Origin: Paratinospora sagittata
Taxonomy: Eukaryota; Streptophyta; Magnoliopsida; Ranunculales; Menispermaceae
Assembly: GCA_035771175.1 (NCBI GenBank)
Contig: CM069598.1
Span: forward strand, 12,692,539-12,756,538
Length of the DNA stretch: 64,000 nt
Direction of reading: 5' to 3'
The translations under genes were made by a program, and so were the position numbers. This document shows positions 55,090 through 64,000 of this stretch, one piece after another. The notes beneath the pieces were generated by a model. That model was not told the origin of the DNA. It ran no database searches and worked only from the letters and a program-made list of their open reading frames with translations. Numbering within the stretch: the first letter of the stretch is position 1; every line of letters starts with the position of its first letter.

Positions 55090-57576
55090 TAGGGTTTAGT
55101 TTTTCAATACTTCTAGGCGCTCTGAGTTGCAGTTGCAGTTGGAAGACGGAAGACGGAACTTGACCGTCGACTCTCCGACTTCAACTTCCGGCGAGCTTGG
55201 GTCGAACGTTGATCTTGTTCAGGTACGTTCACCTCTGATCTTTCACTATTCTCATTCAAATCTCTCTCGAACCGTTTTTGGTTCACGTTTTGTTTTGAAC
55301 ATGTTGTGATTGTAAAGTTCGTGTTTTAGTTCACCTTCTTGGTGTAAAATTGGGTTGTTAACTTTGATGATCTTAGTTGAATCACTGTGATTGGAGCTCT
55401 AGAAAGAACCGAGTTAAGCAAGTGGTGGAGAGCAATATTGTTCTAGTGAAGATTTTCAGAAGAAAGAAGAAGTTTTTAAAGGTTTTTTTAGAATTTCAGG
55501 AAATCCCCTAGTAATTAGGGGCTTTTTTGGGTGGAGAGGATGACAATTATAAGCTTAGGCGACAAGTAATTGTTTATTTCAGAAAAAGGAAGATAAAATT
55601 GAAGACTTTGAAGTATATGAATAAGCATATAAAATAACATATAATACAAAAAGGGAAGACTACTAATTGAATATTCATTGGCGTGAAGGAAGCTTAGTAG
55701 AAGCTGGTTGAATTGATAGCATTCACTGTACATGCCACTTTCTTGTGTTGTGCAGAAGATGAGAGGAGCTGCTGTTCGTCTGGTATAAAACATAACATTA
55801 TAAAGAAACAAGGATTGAAAAAAAAAAAAATGATTCTTCAGAGATGAGTATTGACGGCAGGGCTAATGGAATTTAATTAAAAATTGCAGTTATATACACA
55901 TTTTCGTCCTGCACTTACGTGATATAGACCATATTTTAGACATGTTTTTGGGGCTTACGGTTGTTATTGACATGGAACATTAGAGTGGCTACATTAGATC
56001 AGAATACACCTAGTATGTGTGTGTAGGATTATGTATAAGATGCACAAGGATCTGTATGGATGACTTTTAATGCTTCTAGCTTGTCAAATGCACTCAACAC
56101 TTTCATGTGGGTGATTAAAATATAATTCCCATCCTGTACATGGATGAATGATTTGGTTAGACATGCTTTCTGAGGCAAATATCTTCACCAAAATAATGAA
56201 TTGGAATGGAATGGCTACATCAGATTGGGATACACCTAAGAAACGAGTGGAAGACCATGTTAAGCCTTTTGTGGTGCTTGACTTTGATTATATATCATTC
56301 TAAGGCTCTGATAGGCATACTCTTGTGTAACATGTAAAACCTTGCTGATTACATGTTTTCTTAACAGTTTGATTTCGTACCCAAGAGCTGACTAAAAGCT
56401 CAAACTCTAAGAACAAATTATTGAGGTGAATAGGTGATGAATCTAGTGTATTTTTGCAGGGCTTTCAAAATCATTGGTTGCAGATTTTTTTTAGAAATGT
56501 GTTTTATACCTATTTAGTTATCTATGTTTGAAAATGATGAAATATTTTCACCATCTTCTTCTGGTAATAGTTAAATTTCTGTGCAAATGGAGGTGACAAG
56601 TTCCTTTTTCTTTTTCTGCTTGAATATTAGGTCCTGTTTGGATTGTGAATCGGAGAAAATCTGAAAATGCAAAAAACTGCATTTGGTTGATGAAATTCGA
56701 AAACGGTTTTTTAAGATTTTAACTTGAAACAAAGTTGTTTTCTAAATTTTTGTTTTCGAATTGTATCCATGTTTTTGAATCACAAACCAAACGCAACCTT
56801 TTTTTTCTTTTTCTTCCTTTTCTCAAACTTAAAATAGTAGCTGCCAGATTGCATTTATTTTCAGAATTTTCACTTGCAGGTCTACCTGGGAGTGCTCAGT
56901 TATGCAATCCAACGAAGGTGCATCTTCCATGGATCTTGAGATGGTACCCTCTGAGACAAAATCTGGAACAGGCTTTTTCCCATCAAAACCTAAATTTGAA
57001 CCTCTGAAAGCTCATGAGATATCCGGAGGAAAAGTTCAGTTTAGGAAGGTCTCAGTCCCTCCACACCGCTATACACCCCTGAAGAAAGCTTGGATGGAAA
57101 TTTATACACCAATTTATGAGCAGATGAGAATTGACATTCGCATGAATCTGAAGGCCCGGAAAGTTGAACTGAAAACTCGTTCGGATACACCGGATGTGAG
57201 TAACCTACAGAAATGTGCTGATTTTGTTCATGCTTTCATGCTTGGGTTCGACATAATTGATGCAGTTGCTCTGCTGCGTATGGATGAGTTATATGTGGAC
57301 TCTTTCGAGATAAAGGATGTGAAGACACTGCGAGGTGAGCACTTATCTCGTGCTATTGGAAGATTGTCTGGTAAAGGGGGTAAGACTAAGTTTGCCATTG
57401 AGAATGCTACAAGGACACGGATTGTCATAGCTGATAGCAAGATTCATATTCTTGGTTCATTTGCTAATATCAAGGTTGCTAGAGACTCTCTTTGTAGTCT
57501 CATTTTAGGGTCTCCTGCTGGTAAAGTCTACTCGAAGCTTCGAGCAGTTACTGCAAGATTGGCAGAAAGGTTTTGA
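55090..57576 (+). CDS. PNO1: PNO1, KH-domain ribosome assembly factor, 224 aa (CDS 56902-57576)
   Basis: Partner of NOB1 (yeast Dim2/Pno1), needed for 18S rRNA maturation in pre-40S particles in nucleolus and cytoplasm. The coding exon 56902-57576 starts MQSNEGASSMDLEMVP. It has VSVPPHRYTPLKKAWMEIY, LQKCADFVHAFMLGFDIIDA, FEIKDVKTLRGEHLSRAIG and the KH-like GKGGKTKFAIENATRTRIV, ending at VTARLAERF; this order and the C-terminus are typical of PNO1. A noncoding first exon likely ends at 55222 (cag/gtacgt), with acceptor tgcag at 56879, leaving a 1.66 kb 5' UTR intron that holds a MITE (56631-56800). No AUG was seen in the short first exon read from 55127. Length is close to plant orthologues. 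Confidence 0.93.
56631..56800. mobile_element. MITE in the PNO1 5' UTR intron
   Basis: About 170 bp with inverted ends (cctgtttggattgtgaatc and gattcacaaaccaaacgcaa in complement). Internally it shares aaacatggatacaa with the element at 61172-61317. Confidence 0.65.
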
Positions 57577-58662
57577 TCTTCTGAATATTGATGATTCTGG
57601 TTTTTGGGCTAGGATTGCAAAGAGTTGAGTTTTGGTGGTTGTTTATTTAATCACTCGCAATTTGAAAGGTAGTTATTATGAGTACTATTATTTCTTCCAT
57701 TGAGAAGGGGGGTGGGGGGTGTCAGCAATGGTAAATGGTTGACAAGCAAAGCATAATATTATTGATGAAATTCCATGGAAACCCATAAATCTGTCCGGTA
57801 AAAAGTGTTATTGAGAAGAATTTTTGCAGCTGGTTATTACAAGCGATATGTGGTGTTAGAAACATTTCGTTTATTGTTGTTAAGAGTAACTTTGAGAATT
57901 CCTCGTAATTCTTTGTTAATGAAGCTTTATGAAAACTAAAGCCTCGTCAAATGAAATTTTACCTTTTTCTTGGTTTTTAATTTCAGTATATTCCCATGGG
58001 TGCAGGGGATTTTTAGTGGCTTGACTAAATTAGTTTGAAGTGGTAGATTCTGGTTTTACATTCATGATTTTATAGCTTATGGTTGTACCGTCCCTTGGTT
58101 GCTATTTACACTTAGATCTTTTACTTTTTCTTTAGACATTTTGAATTACCGCCCATACCATTCTCATAAAAGTTTAGACCTTCGACCACCAGACATCGAT
58201 TATAGATTATATTTTACAGTCTGCCCTAACTATCACATAAATTGTCTTTATTCAACTAGAATTCCAATTCCATCCAGTCATTTTATCCAAACCATGTCAT
58301 GGAATGTCAAATTGAGTACCAGTTTCTCAACAGATTCAAAAACAATTAAAAAAATAATAATAAAAGTAAAGCAATTGCTCAATTTATCCTTCGTTGAAAT
58401 AAGAAAACAAACAAAGATATATTCACACTAAATTCCCCACCCCAACCCATCGAATAATGCTAACCCTAAACGACAAACATCACTAAAACTAGAAAAACCT
58501 AATTAGCAATTAAAGACGACGACGACACTGCTTCACAGATAAAGCGCACGCTACATCCACTGCCGCCGCTGCTTCAGCTCCAACAACTTCTATACATCCA
58601 TTCCCCGTGTGCACAACATATCCAAATTTTCAATTCTCTTACAAACGAAGTAAGAAGCTAAT
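57577..58662. other. Intergenic between PNO1 and H2A (tail to tail)
   Basis: Holds the 3' UTRs of the converging PNO1 and H2A genes (PNO1 side up to about 57950). No RNA gene or element recognised; the 58099 ORF is Ile/Lys-rich noise. Confidence 0.55.
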
Positions 58663-58924
58663 TTAGTTGTCGTCATCGCCTCCGGAAGATTTAGCAGCGG
58701 AAGTACCGGCTTTCTTTGGAAGAAGAAGATTGTGAATGTTGGGCATCACTCCTCCGTTCGCAATCGTCACTTGCCCTAACAACTTGCTCAGTTCCTCATC
58801 GTTCCTCACCGCCAATTGTATGTGCCGCGGCACTATTCGCGTCTTCTTGTTGTCCCTAGCGGCGTTCCCAGCCAACTCCAACACCTGCGTCATCATCAGG
58901 GACATATCCATCATTTCACACATC

Positions 58925-58969
<45 letters not shown>

Positions 58970-59683
58970 AACGATTGACTATCACACTTTTCTAACCCAT
59001 GTCGTTGACAAGTGTCGTTGGATCACTTCGTGATTCGAAACAATCCCTAAATAATTCAACCACCTCTTAAAGGGCAATCTACAGAAAGTGGGGTTCGAAA
59101 AATATGCTTTCAAAATATTTTCCTAATATATATATAATTTTCAAAATTAAAAAAAAAAACCTAATGTAGAGGACCTTTTGGTAATTCTCGCCGTTCTTTT
59201 TCTTCTTTTTTATCCGACGGGATTCCGATGACGCTTCGTCAATCATCAGGGACCAAACCGTCATTTCACCACACCTCCTAAATTGTCTAATTCGGTAATT
59301 TCACTAAAAAAAACCCTAATATTGAAAGCTCTTGATATCAAGTCGGAACTAAGGAGGGGTCGGAGTATGAAGAAATCTTGACTTTCCGGCAGGATTCCGA
59401 TGATGCTCCGTCAATCATCAGATCCCCCGTCCGATTGATCTTTCCTACGAAACTATAAGAAACTGATGGAAAAGAAAAAGAGAGATTTTAAGTTTACCTC
59501 TGCGGCGAGATACTCAAGAACGGCGGCGAGATAGACGGGAGCGCCGGCGCCGACACGTTCGGCGTACTTGCCTGCTTTCAAGAACCGAGCGATCCTACCG
59601 ACCGGGAATTGGAGGCCGGCCTTACTGCTCCTCGAACTCGATTTCTTCGCACCAGATCCAAGCGTCTTTCCTCGTCCCGCCAT
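58663..59683 (-). CDS. H2A: Histone H2A (canonical), two exons, 135 aa
   Basis: Core nucleosome histone. Exon 1 59683-59498 (62 codons, [16 protein letters not shown] ... [13 protein letters not shown]), exon 2 58884-58663 (73 codons plus stop, [18 protein letters not shown] ... [12 protein letters not shown]). The 613 bp intron has gtaaac/gcag borders in phase 0. The histone fold and acidic-patch residues ([20 protein letters not shown]) are all present. The tail ends SSGGDDDN, without the SQEF motif of H2A.X and without the extended SPKK tail of H2A.W, so it is a replication-type H2A. Intron includes a (TA)n run and a local duplication of a gatgctccgtcaatcatcag block. Confidence 0.96.
58926..58966. 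repeat. (TA)n microsatellite in the H2A intron
   Basis: About 20 alternating at units directly after the acceptor-side sequence of exon 2. Confidence 0.9.
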
Positions 59684-59822
59684 TATCACCGCTTGTTGAA
59701 TCTCGAAACGAACGAAAAATTGATTGAAGAAGATGAAAACGAAGAAGAAGAAGAAGAGAGTTGGGAAATTCGGAGAGCAGAGAAAACGGATCACCAGTTG
59801 AGGATTTGAAGGTTTGTCTTCG

Positions 59823-59832
59823 ATATATATAG
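59823..59832 (-). promoter_or_regulatory. H2A TATA box candidate
   Basis: Complement reads ctatatatat, 140 bp upstream of the H2A start codon; a TATA element at this distance fits a short 5' leader. The upstream region to about 60050 is otherwise unannotated promoter. Confidence 0.6.
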
Positions 59833-59837
59833 TTGGT

Positions 59838-60281
59838 GGTCTTGGTGTAAGGGCCAATAAGGAAGAAGCACTCGGATTGCGGTTTATAGCCGTTGGATTA
59901 TCATGAAGTGGACCGTTGGATTTGGGTCTTGGGGATGAGATTTCGATGATCAATCCCGTTGTGATAGTTTTGTACTTCGTTATATCAGTTGTAACAGCAC
60001 TTGGATCAGTTGAGTTTCTTAAATGATCCAATGGTGTTGGATATGTCACTTATTGATGAACGGTTCAGATCAGAGTTTTATAAGAGTATATATATATATA
60101 TTGTGAGGATTGGTTTGCTGCAGGAGATTGGATAGGATATAATTTTTTTTTAGGCTCAAACTTATGTTTTGCTGTCGACTAACATGAAATAAAAAATAAT
60201 TATATTTTTATTTTTTTCTCATTGTAATAAGATAAAATAGTGGTGAGCAAAATGAGAAATTATTTTTATCCAATTGTAATG

Positions 60282-60320
<39 letters not shown>

Positions 60321-60856
60321 TTAATTATTTAATCATACCTTATTTACTTCGAATCTAATCTTATAAACATGAGAGATCACAACAAACAAGTGAACATTTA
60401 TCTCATTTTCTGTTTCTTGCTATGCTTCTTTGAGAAGTTTAAACCCTTAACAACATCTCTGTTCTTTTCCTTCTTTTGATTCTTCTGTTGAATTTTCATG
60501 TTGTTTAGTTGATCTTGATTATTTTTTAAAAAATGATTAATGATATAATTTCTTTATTTTGCTTTTTTGAATTTAAGTTTTTACTCTCTTCTACTATTAA
60601 TCTATATTCCAAAAAATAGATTATTTTAACTAGAATTTGAAATACTAAAGTTACTTGCCACACATGAGAGACCCTTAATACAATTAATTAATCACTTAAT
60701 TTGTACAAATCTTAATGAACTTTACTACATTAAAAAAGGAAAATCTCAGCACAAAATGAATGAAGAGTCTTGTAATCACACAAGAGGTTTTAATACATTT
60801 AACCTCCATTTGCTAGAGAGGAACAAAGCATCTTCTTGGCGCTCTCTTCCTTGCAT
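59838..60856. other. H2A upstream region and spacer
   Basis: Contains the second MITE-like copy (60124-60400) and (TA)n at about 60286-60317. No gene supported. Confidence 0.55.
60124..60400. repeat. Dispersed MITE-like repeat, copy 2
   Basis: Counterpart of 53833-54070 (ggagattggataggatata ... ttttctcattgtaat ... aatctaatcttataa). It is expanded by a ~35 bp (TA)n run. Confidence 0.65.
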
Positions 60857-62022
60857 TTATGCTTCAACTCCAGCAGTATTAGTATTTGTATTAGTATTAG
60901 TAGTGCTGCCCCTTTGATTGGAAGACCTCCTTGTCCCTTCAGTGATTGCATTTGCAGAGACTAAATATGCCATACAAAACGGTCCATGAAAAAAACAGAT
61001 TATTCCTCCAATGGCTAGGTATCGATGGTGTGAGATCCCACATGACCCTCTTGATTTTGAGTTCGTCATAGTTCCAATGATCAGCAGTGAGAATCCAACA
61101 AGTAATGCAATCCTATATAATCATGCATGGGCAGTGATTAGTTTGAATGTAGTTTTGAGTTTTCTTTATGCTGCATTTGGTTTGTACTGATCTAAAAACA
61201 TGGATACAACCAAAAAATGAAAATTCAAGAAACGATGTTTTGTCGTTTCCTGCAAACAAGCTGCTTTTTAGTTAAATTCTGAAAAAAATTGTTTTTTCAA
61301 ACGTCAAACCAAATGCGTTTTTGGGGATTTGAAAATTTTGAATACAGAAAATTATATTTGATTATACAACTTTATCCATTTTAATTTTTTCACCTTTTTC
61401 TTCCTTTATTACTCCATTTCTATACAGCTTTATCCATTTTAATTATATCAAAAGATAAAAATATGCATACTTATTTTAATTAGTTTTCCACTAGTAAATT
61501 GTGGTGTAAAAGTAAATGAAGAACAATTAATTAACATATATTTATGCATACCATGAAAGAACAAGGCAAGCTGCTGCTAACTGCTTGTCTGCAGATGCTC
61601 TTTCCAACTCTTCCTTGGAGCAAATACACACAAACCCACCTACAAAGTTGGCAATAATATGTGCAACACCTAGAAGCACAATAGCTGCTACCCCTAGTTT
61701 GTAAGCTTTATGGCTGGGATCTCTGCACTCAAATATCAAAAATCTCACATGCTTCTCCTGTAAAAAAAAACAAAATAAAATAAAAATTCCAATATCAAAC
61801 AATTGCAAACTTAAAAGTTAAAGCCCATTTCATTAAAAAGAAAAGAAAAAAAAAACATAAAAAATAATAAAAAAATTTCCCATTCAATGTCACACAGTAC
61901 ATATGTGTATGTTGCAAACTGACCTTGGTTTGAGCTGCCTCAGCTTCAATTCCAAGAATACCAGCAATTATGTCCATGGATAAAACCAAGAAACATACCA
62001 TTAAAGCTATCTTCTTTTCCAT
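60857..62022 (-). CDS. DUF1218 membrane protein (MWL/DEAL type), three exons, 186 aa
   Basis: Exons 62022-61924, 61757-61552 and 61112-60857 join in phase (0, then 2) into 186 codons. The product has an N-terminal hydrophobic segment (ALMVCFLVLSMDIIAGILG), a soluble stretch with FECRDPSHKAYKLG, and three more hydrophobic segments (GVAAIVLLGVAHIIANFVGG, WIALLVGFSLLIIGTM, LAIGGIICFFHGPFCMAYLV). It ends in a Thr/Asn-rich tail (TTNTNTNTNTAGVEA). Conserved Cys in CICSKEE and CFFHGPFC suit the DUF1218 family. Arabidopsis members include MODIFYING WALL LIGNIN-1/2 and DEAL/VCC proteins acting in cell walls and leaf or vein patterning; which branch this belongs to is not decided. Intron 2 contains a MITE (61172-61317). 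Confidence 0.88.
61172..61317. mobile_element. MITE in DUF1218 intron 2
   Basis: 146 bp with inverted ends tgcatttggtttg / caaaccaaatgc. Shares aaacatggatacaa with the MITE in the PNO1 intron. Confidence 0.7.
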
Positions 62023-63475
62023 TTGGGTGTTGAAATGAAGATGAAGAAGAAGAAGAAGAAGAAAAGAGAGAGATGATCTTGTATGATGGTTTTGTGAGTT
62101 GTGGCTCTGTTAAGATATATAGAGAACTTTAAGTGTTAGGAAATTAAAGAAAGAATGAGAATAAAGAGGAAGTGTGTAAGTTATATGAACTAGTAATGCT
62201 GTATTTGCATGGTTGAAGAGAGTTATTATTAGCTGTGATTTATAAGGAATTTTTATTTTTTATTTTATTTTAGAGGTTGCCTTTGTCTCTACAATGTTCT
62301 TTCTTTGCTCCTTTTCTTCTTTTGGGCCTCTGGGATTCCTTTCATGGGAAGCAAGGAAAGCAGGGTATCACCACGTGTGTGTATGAATTTACAGGTAATC
62401 GGGTACTTATATTAATTTTTTTTTTTTGGATAGGAAACATAAAATATGTTAATGCTTATTTGCTCACAAGTTGCTAAAAATTTATATTCATGGGAGAGTA
62501 CTTTGGTACTCAATCTCAGATTCTACTCTTAAGAAAGCATATGATGAGAGTGAATGTGCAAATCCAATGGTAATGAGTTGTAACTATACATTAGTTTTAT
62601 TATTTTTAATAAAATTAATATTTATGATAAAATATTATTTGATTATCTAAGATTACGATATGCTACCAAACACAATAATGTGATATTCTTAGGAAAGTTG
62701 TGTAAGATTCTCGTGTGTAATTAAATACAGTAATATAACATTCTCATCTTCAGATTTCATCAATCACTTTCCAAGGAATTTGATTTTCATTTCTATGTAA
62801 AGATTCTCATGTATCAAACACAACCTAAGTTAGAAAAAAATTTAGATTATTCCCAGTTTCTATTTTGTAAATTTCTTTTTGAGATCAGTTAAAACTTTCA
62901 ATTTGGAGATCTTTCAAGAAACCAAAAACTTTTTGTTTTGGATAGCTTTATACTCTTCATGAGTTTAGTATAGCTTTAGACTTCTTGAAAGAATTCAAAG
63001 AATTTATTTAGTAAAATAATTATATAGATTGATTTTTTTATTTTTTGTGCATGTCAACTGCACAAACAAATCTCAATGTCATACATATATCTATATCTAC
63101 ATCTATGTATATATATTTTTATAAAATTTTATGGGCATTTTCATGAGTACTCTTGATTTTTTTATTCCTCTTCTTCACAAAAATTTGAAGTCATATTATT
63201 AATCATTTTTGAGGACCCAGTAAAAGGTAACAAGCTTTAAATATAGGACAATCAATCCAAGAGACTCCTATGAAAAAAAAAAACAAAAGATAAATGGGAG
63301 GTGAATATCATTTTCCTTGTTGCTTATCTTCTTCTATCAGATCAGTCTAAGATAAACAAAAAAAAAAAGAAAAAGAAAAAAAAAATGGTAGAATATGGCA
63401 GCTCAAAGAATTTGAAGATTTGATGCCCAAAAAAGAGAAGACAGAAAACAGAGGAGTAAGAAGAAGAAGAAGAAG
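62023..63475. other. Divergent intergenic region
   Basis: Lies between the starts of the DUF1218 gene (minus) and the zinc-finger-related gene (plus). It should contain both promoters. It holds a (GAA)n-like leader at about 62036-62062, the dispersed repeat copy B (62647-62826) and A-rich runs near 63358-63385. Confidence 0.6.
62647..62826. repeat. Dispersed repeat, copy B (MITE-like)
   Basis: gatatgctaccaaacacaat ... catgtatcaaacacaacc, aligning with 50389-50562; a related fragment may lie at about 49440-49600 in the opposite sense. The cgtgtgtaa and ataacattctcat words are shared. Confidence 0.6.
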
Positions 63476-64000
63476 ATGCCAACAGTGTGGTTTGTTCTGA
63501 AGAGATCCCTCCACTGCAAAACAGAACCATCAGATGTTCACAACCCAAAATCCAAATCCAGGAACAACCATTTCAGCACCATTTTAACCACAAAAAAGGC
63601 TTGTATCTCTGGTTGTTCAAGGTCCATATCAAACCTCAAAGATGTCATTCATGAAAACACTAGTAATAGACACTTGAAGAAGTCAACAAATTGCAGCCCA
63701 AGATCTATAGGGAGCAGTGAATTCCTAAACCCAATGACCCATGAAGTGATTCTTAGAAGTCCCAGTTGTAAACTTAAGATAACTAGCAACATTGGTTGCT
63801 CTTCTAGTGGAAATGCCTCACCTTTTGTGGGTGCCCTTAGTCCTGGGACACCAGGCCCTGGTAGAGGGCACCATTCCATGAAATTATACAATAATTCACC
63901 ATTGAGGAGCCCAGCAAACCGGTTTAGAAAGCCTTCTATTTTACTTAACAGGAAAGAACGCTTTGGATTTGGAGGTTTTGCTGGTCTTGTTGGTAATGGT
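63476..64000 (+). CDS. C2H2-like zinc-finger-related protein, N-terminal 175 aa (continues past the window)
   Basis: ORF open from ATG 63476 to the window end. It starts MPTVWFVLKRSLHCKTEPSD, then CSRSISNLKDVIHE, CSPRSIGSSEFLNPMTHEVI and VGALSPGTPGPGRGHH. This N-terminus is characteristic of the Arabidopsis At5g54630/At4g27240 group ('zinc finger protein-related'), whose C2H2-like finger comes later and is beyond this window. Family function is poorly known. No intron is needed so far. The minus-strand ORF over it is a shadow. Confidence 0.88.
   Translation, partial: MPTVWFVLKRSLHCKTEPSDVHNPKSKSRNNHFSTILTTKKACISGCSRSISNLKDVIHENTSNRHLKKSTNCSPRSIGSSEFLNPMTHEVILRSPSCKLKITSNIGCSSSGNASPFVGALSPGTPGPGRGHHSMKLYNNSPLRSPANRFRKPSILLNRKERFGFGGFAGLVGNG

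Noticed and set aside
58099..58431. 110 aa plus-strand ORF between PNO1 and H2A
   Set aside because: AT-rich, no domain and no good start context; lies in the converging 3' regions.
63649..63891. 80 aa minus-strand ORF
   Set aside because: Shadow of the zinc-finger-related coding sequence on the other strand.

Overview
This window is nuclear DNA of a flowering plant, most likely a eudicot. The evidence is AT-rich spacers, spliced genes with GT-AG introns, plant-only families (class I formin, DYW-type PPR, DUF1218), tRNA-derived SINEs, hAT and other MITEs, and copia and chromovirus-type gypsy LTR retrotransposons. Species cannot be read from the sequence. No bacterial or viral genes, CRISPR arrays or rRNA genes were found.

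The window has two halves. About 0.5-35.7 kb is a retrotransposon nest. The outer shell is a decayed minus-strand copia element ('copia-1', 510-35669). Three LTR elements sit inside one ~43 bp stretch of its gag: a gypsy chromovirus (12225-21685, TSD gatct), 'copia-2' (21704-27338, TSD tatag) and 'copia-3' (27374-35283, TSD ttgat). Further layers lie inside these. A 500 bp palindromic element with divergent tRNA-like promoter boxes cuts the gypsy integrase. A gypsy-family solo LTR (30967-34506) sits in copia-3 and is itself split by a solo LTR of another family (32425-33883). The 5' LTR and primer site of the gypsy element are inverted. Copia-3 carries an antisense piece of a host SAP-type A20 zinc-finger gene where its gag should be. 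The 3' LTR of copia-1 appears split by about 7.5 kb (670-8213) of unclassified DNA holding tandem duplications plus fragments of a SAR1 GTPase gene and a SOUL heme-binding gene, both with introns.

About 35.7-64 kb is gene-bearing. In order: possible 3' remnant of a gene hit by copia-1; a six-exon class I formin (+); an intronless DYW-type PPR protein close to Arabidopsis EMB3141/At5g50390 (+); PNO1, an 18S rRNA maturation KH protein (+); a canonical histone H2A (-); a three-exon DUF1218 membrane protein (-); and the start of a C2H2-like zinc-finger-related protein (+) that runs off the window. Small elements sit between and inside these genes: a hAT MITE containing a SINE in formin intron 1, one MITE family in both a PNO1 and a DUF1218 intron, and a 1.2 kb foldback element split by a SINE.

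The genes are unrelated housekeeping and developmental functions and form no pathway. The main biological interest is the structure of the retrotransposon block: inverted LTR repeats, gene capture and the pol III-like palindrome. Splice sites and element borders were read by eye; family names rest on motif recognition, not a database search.
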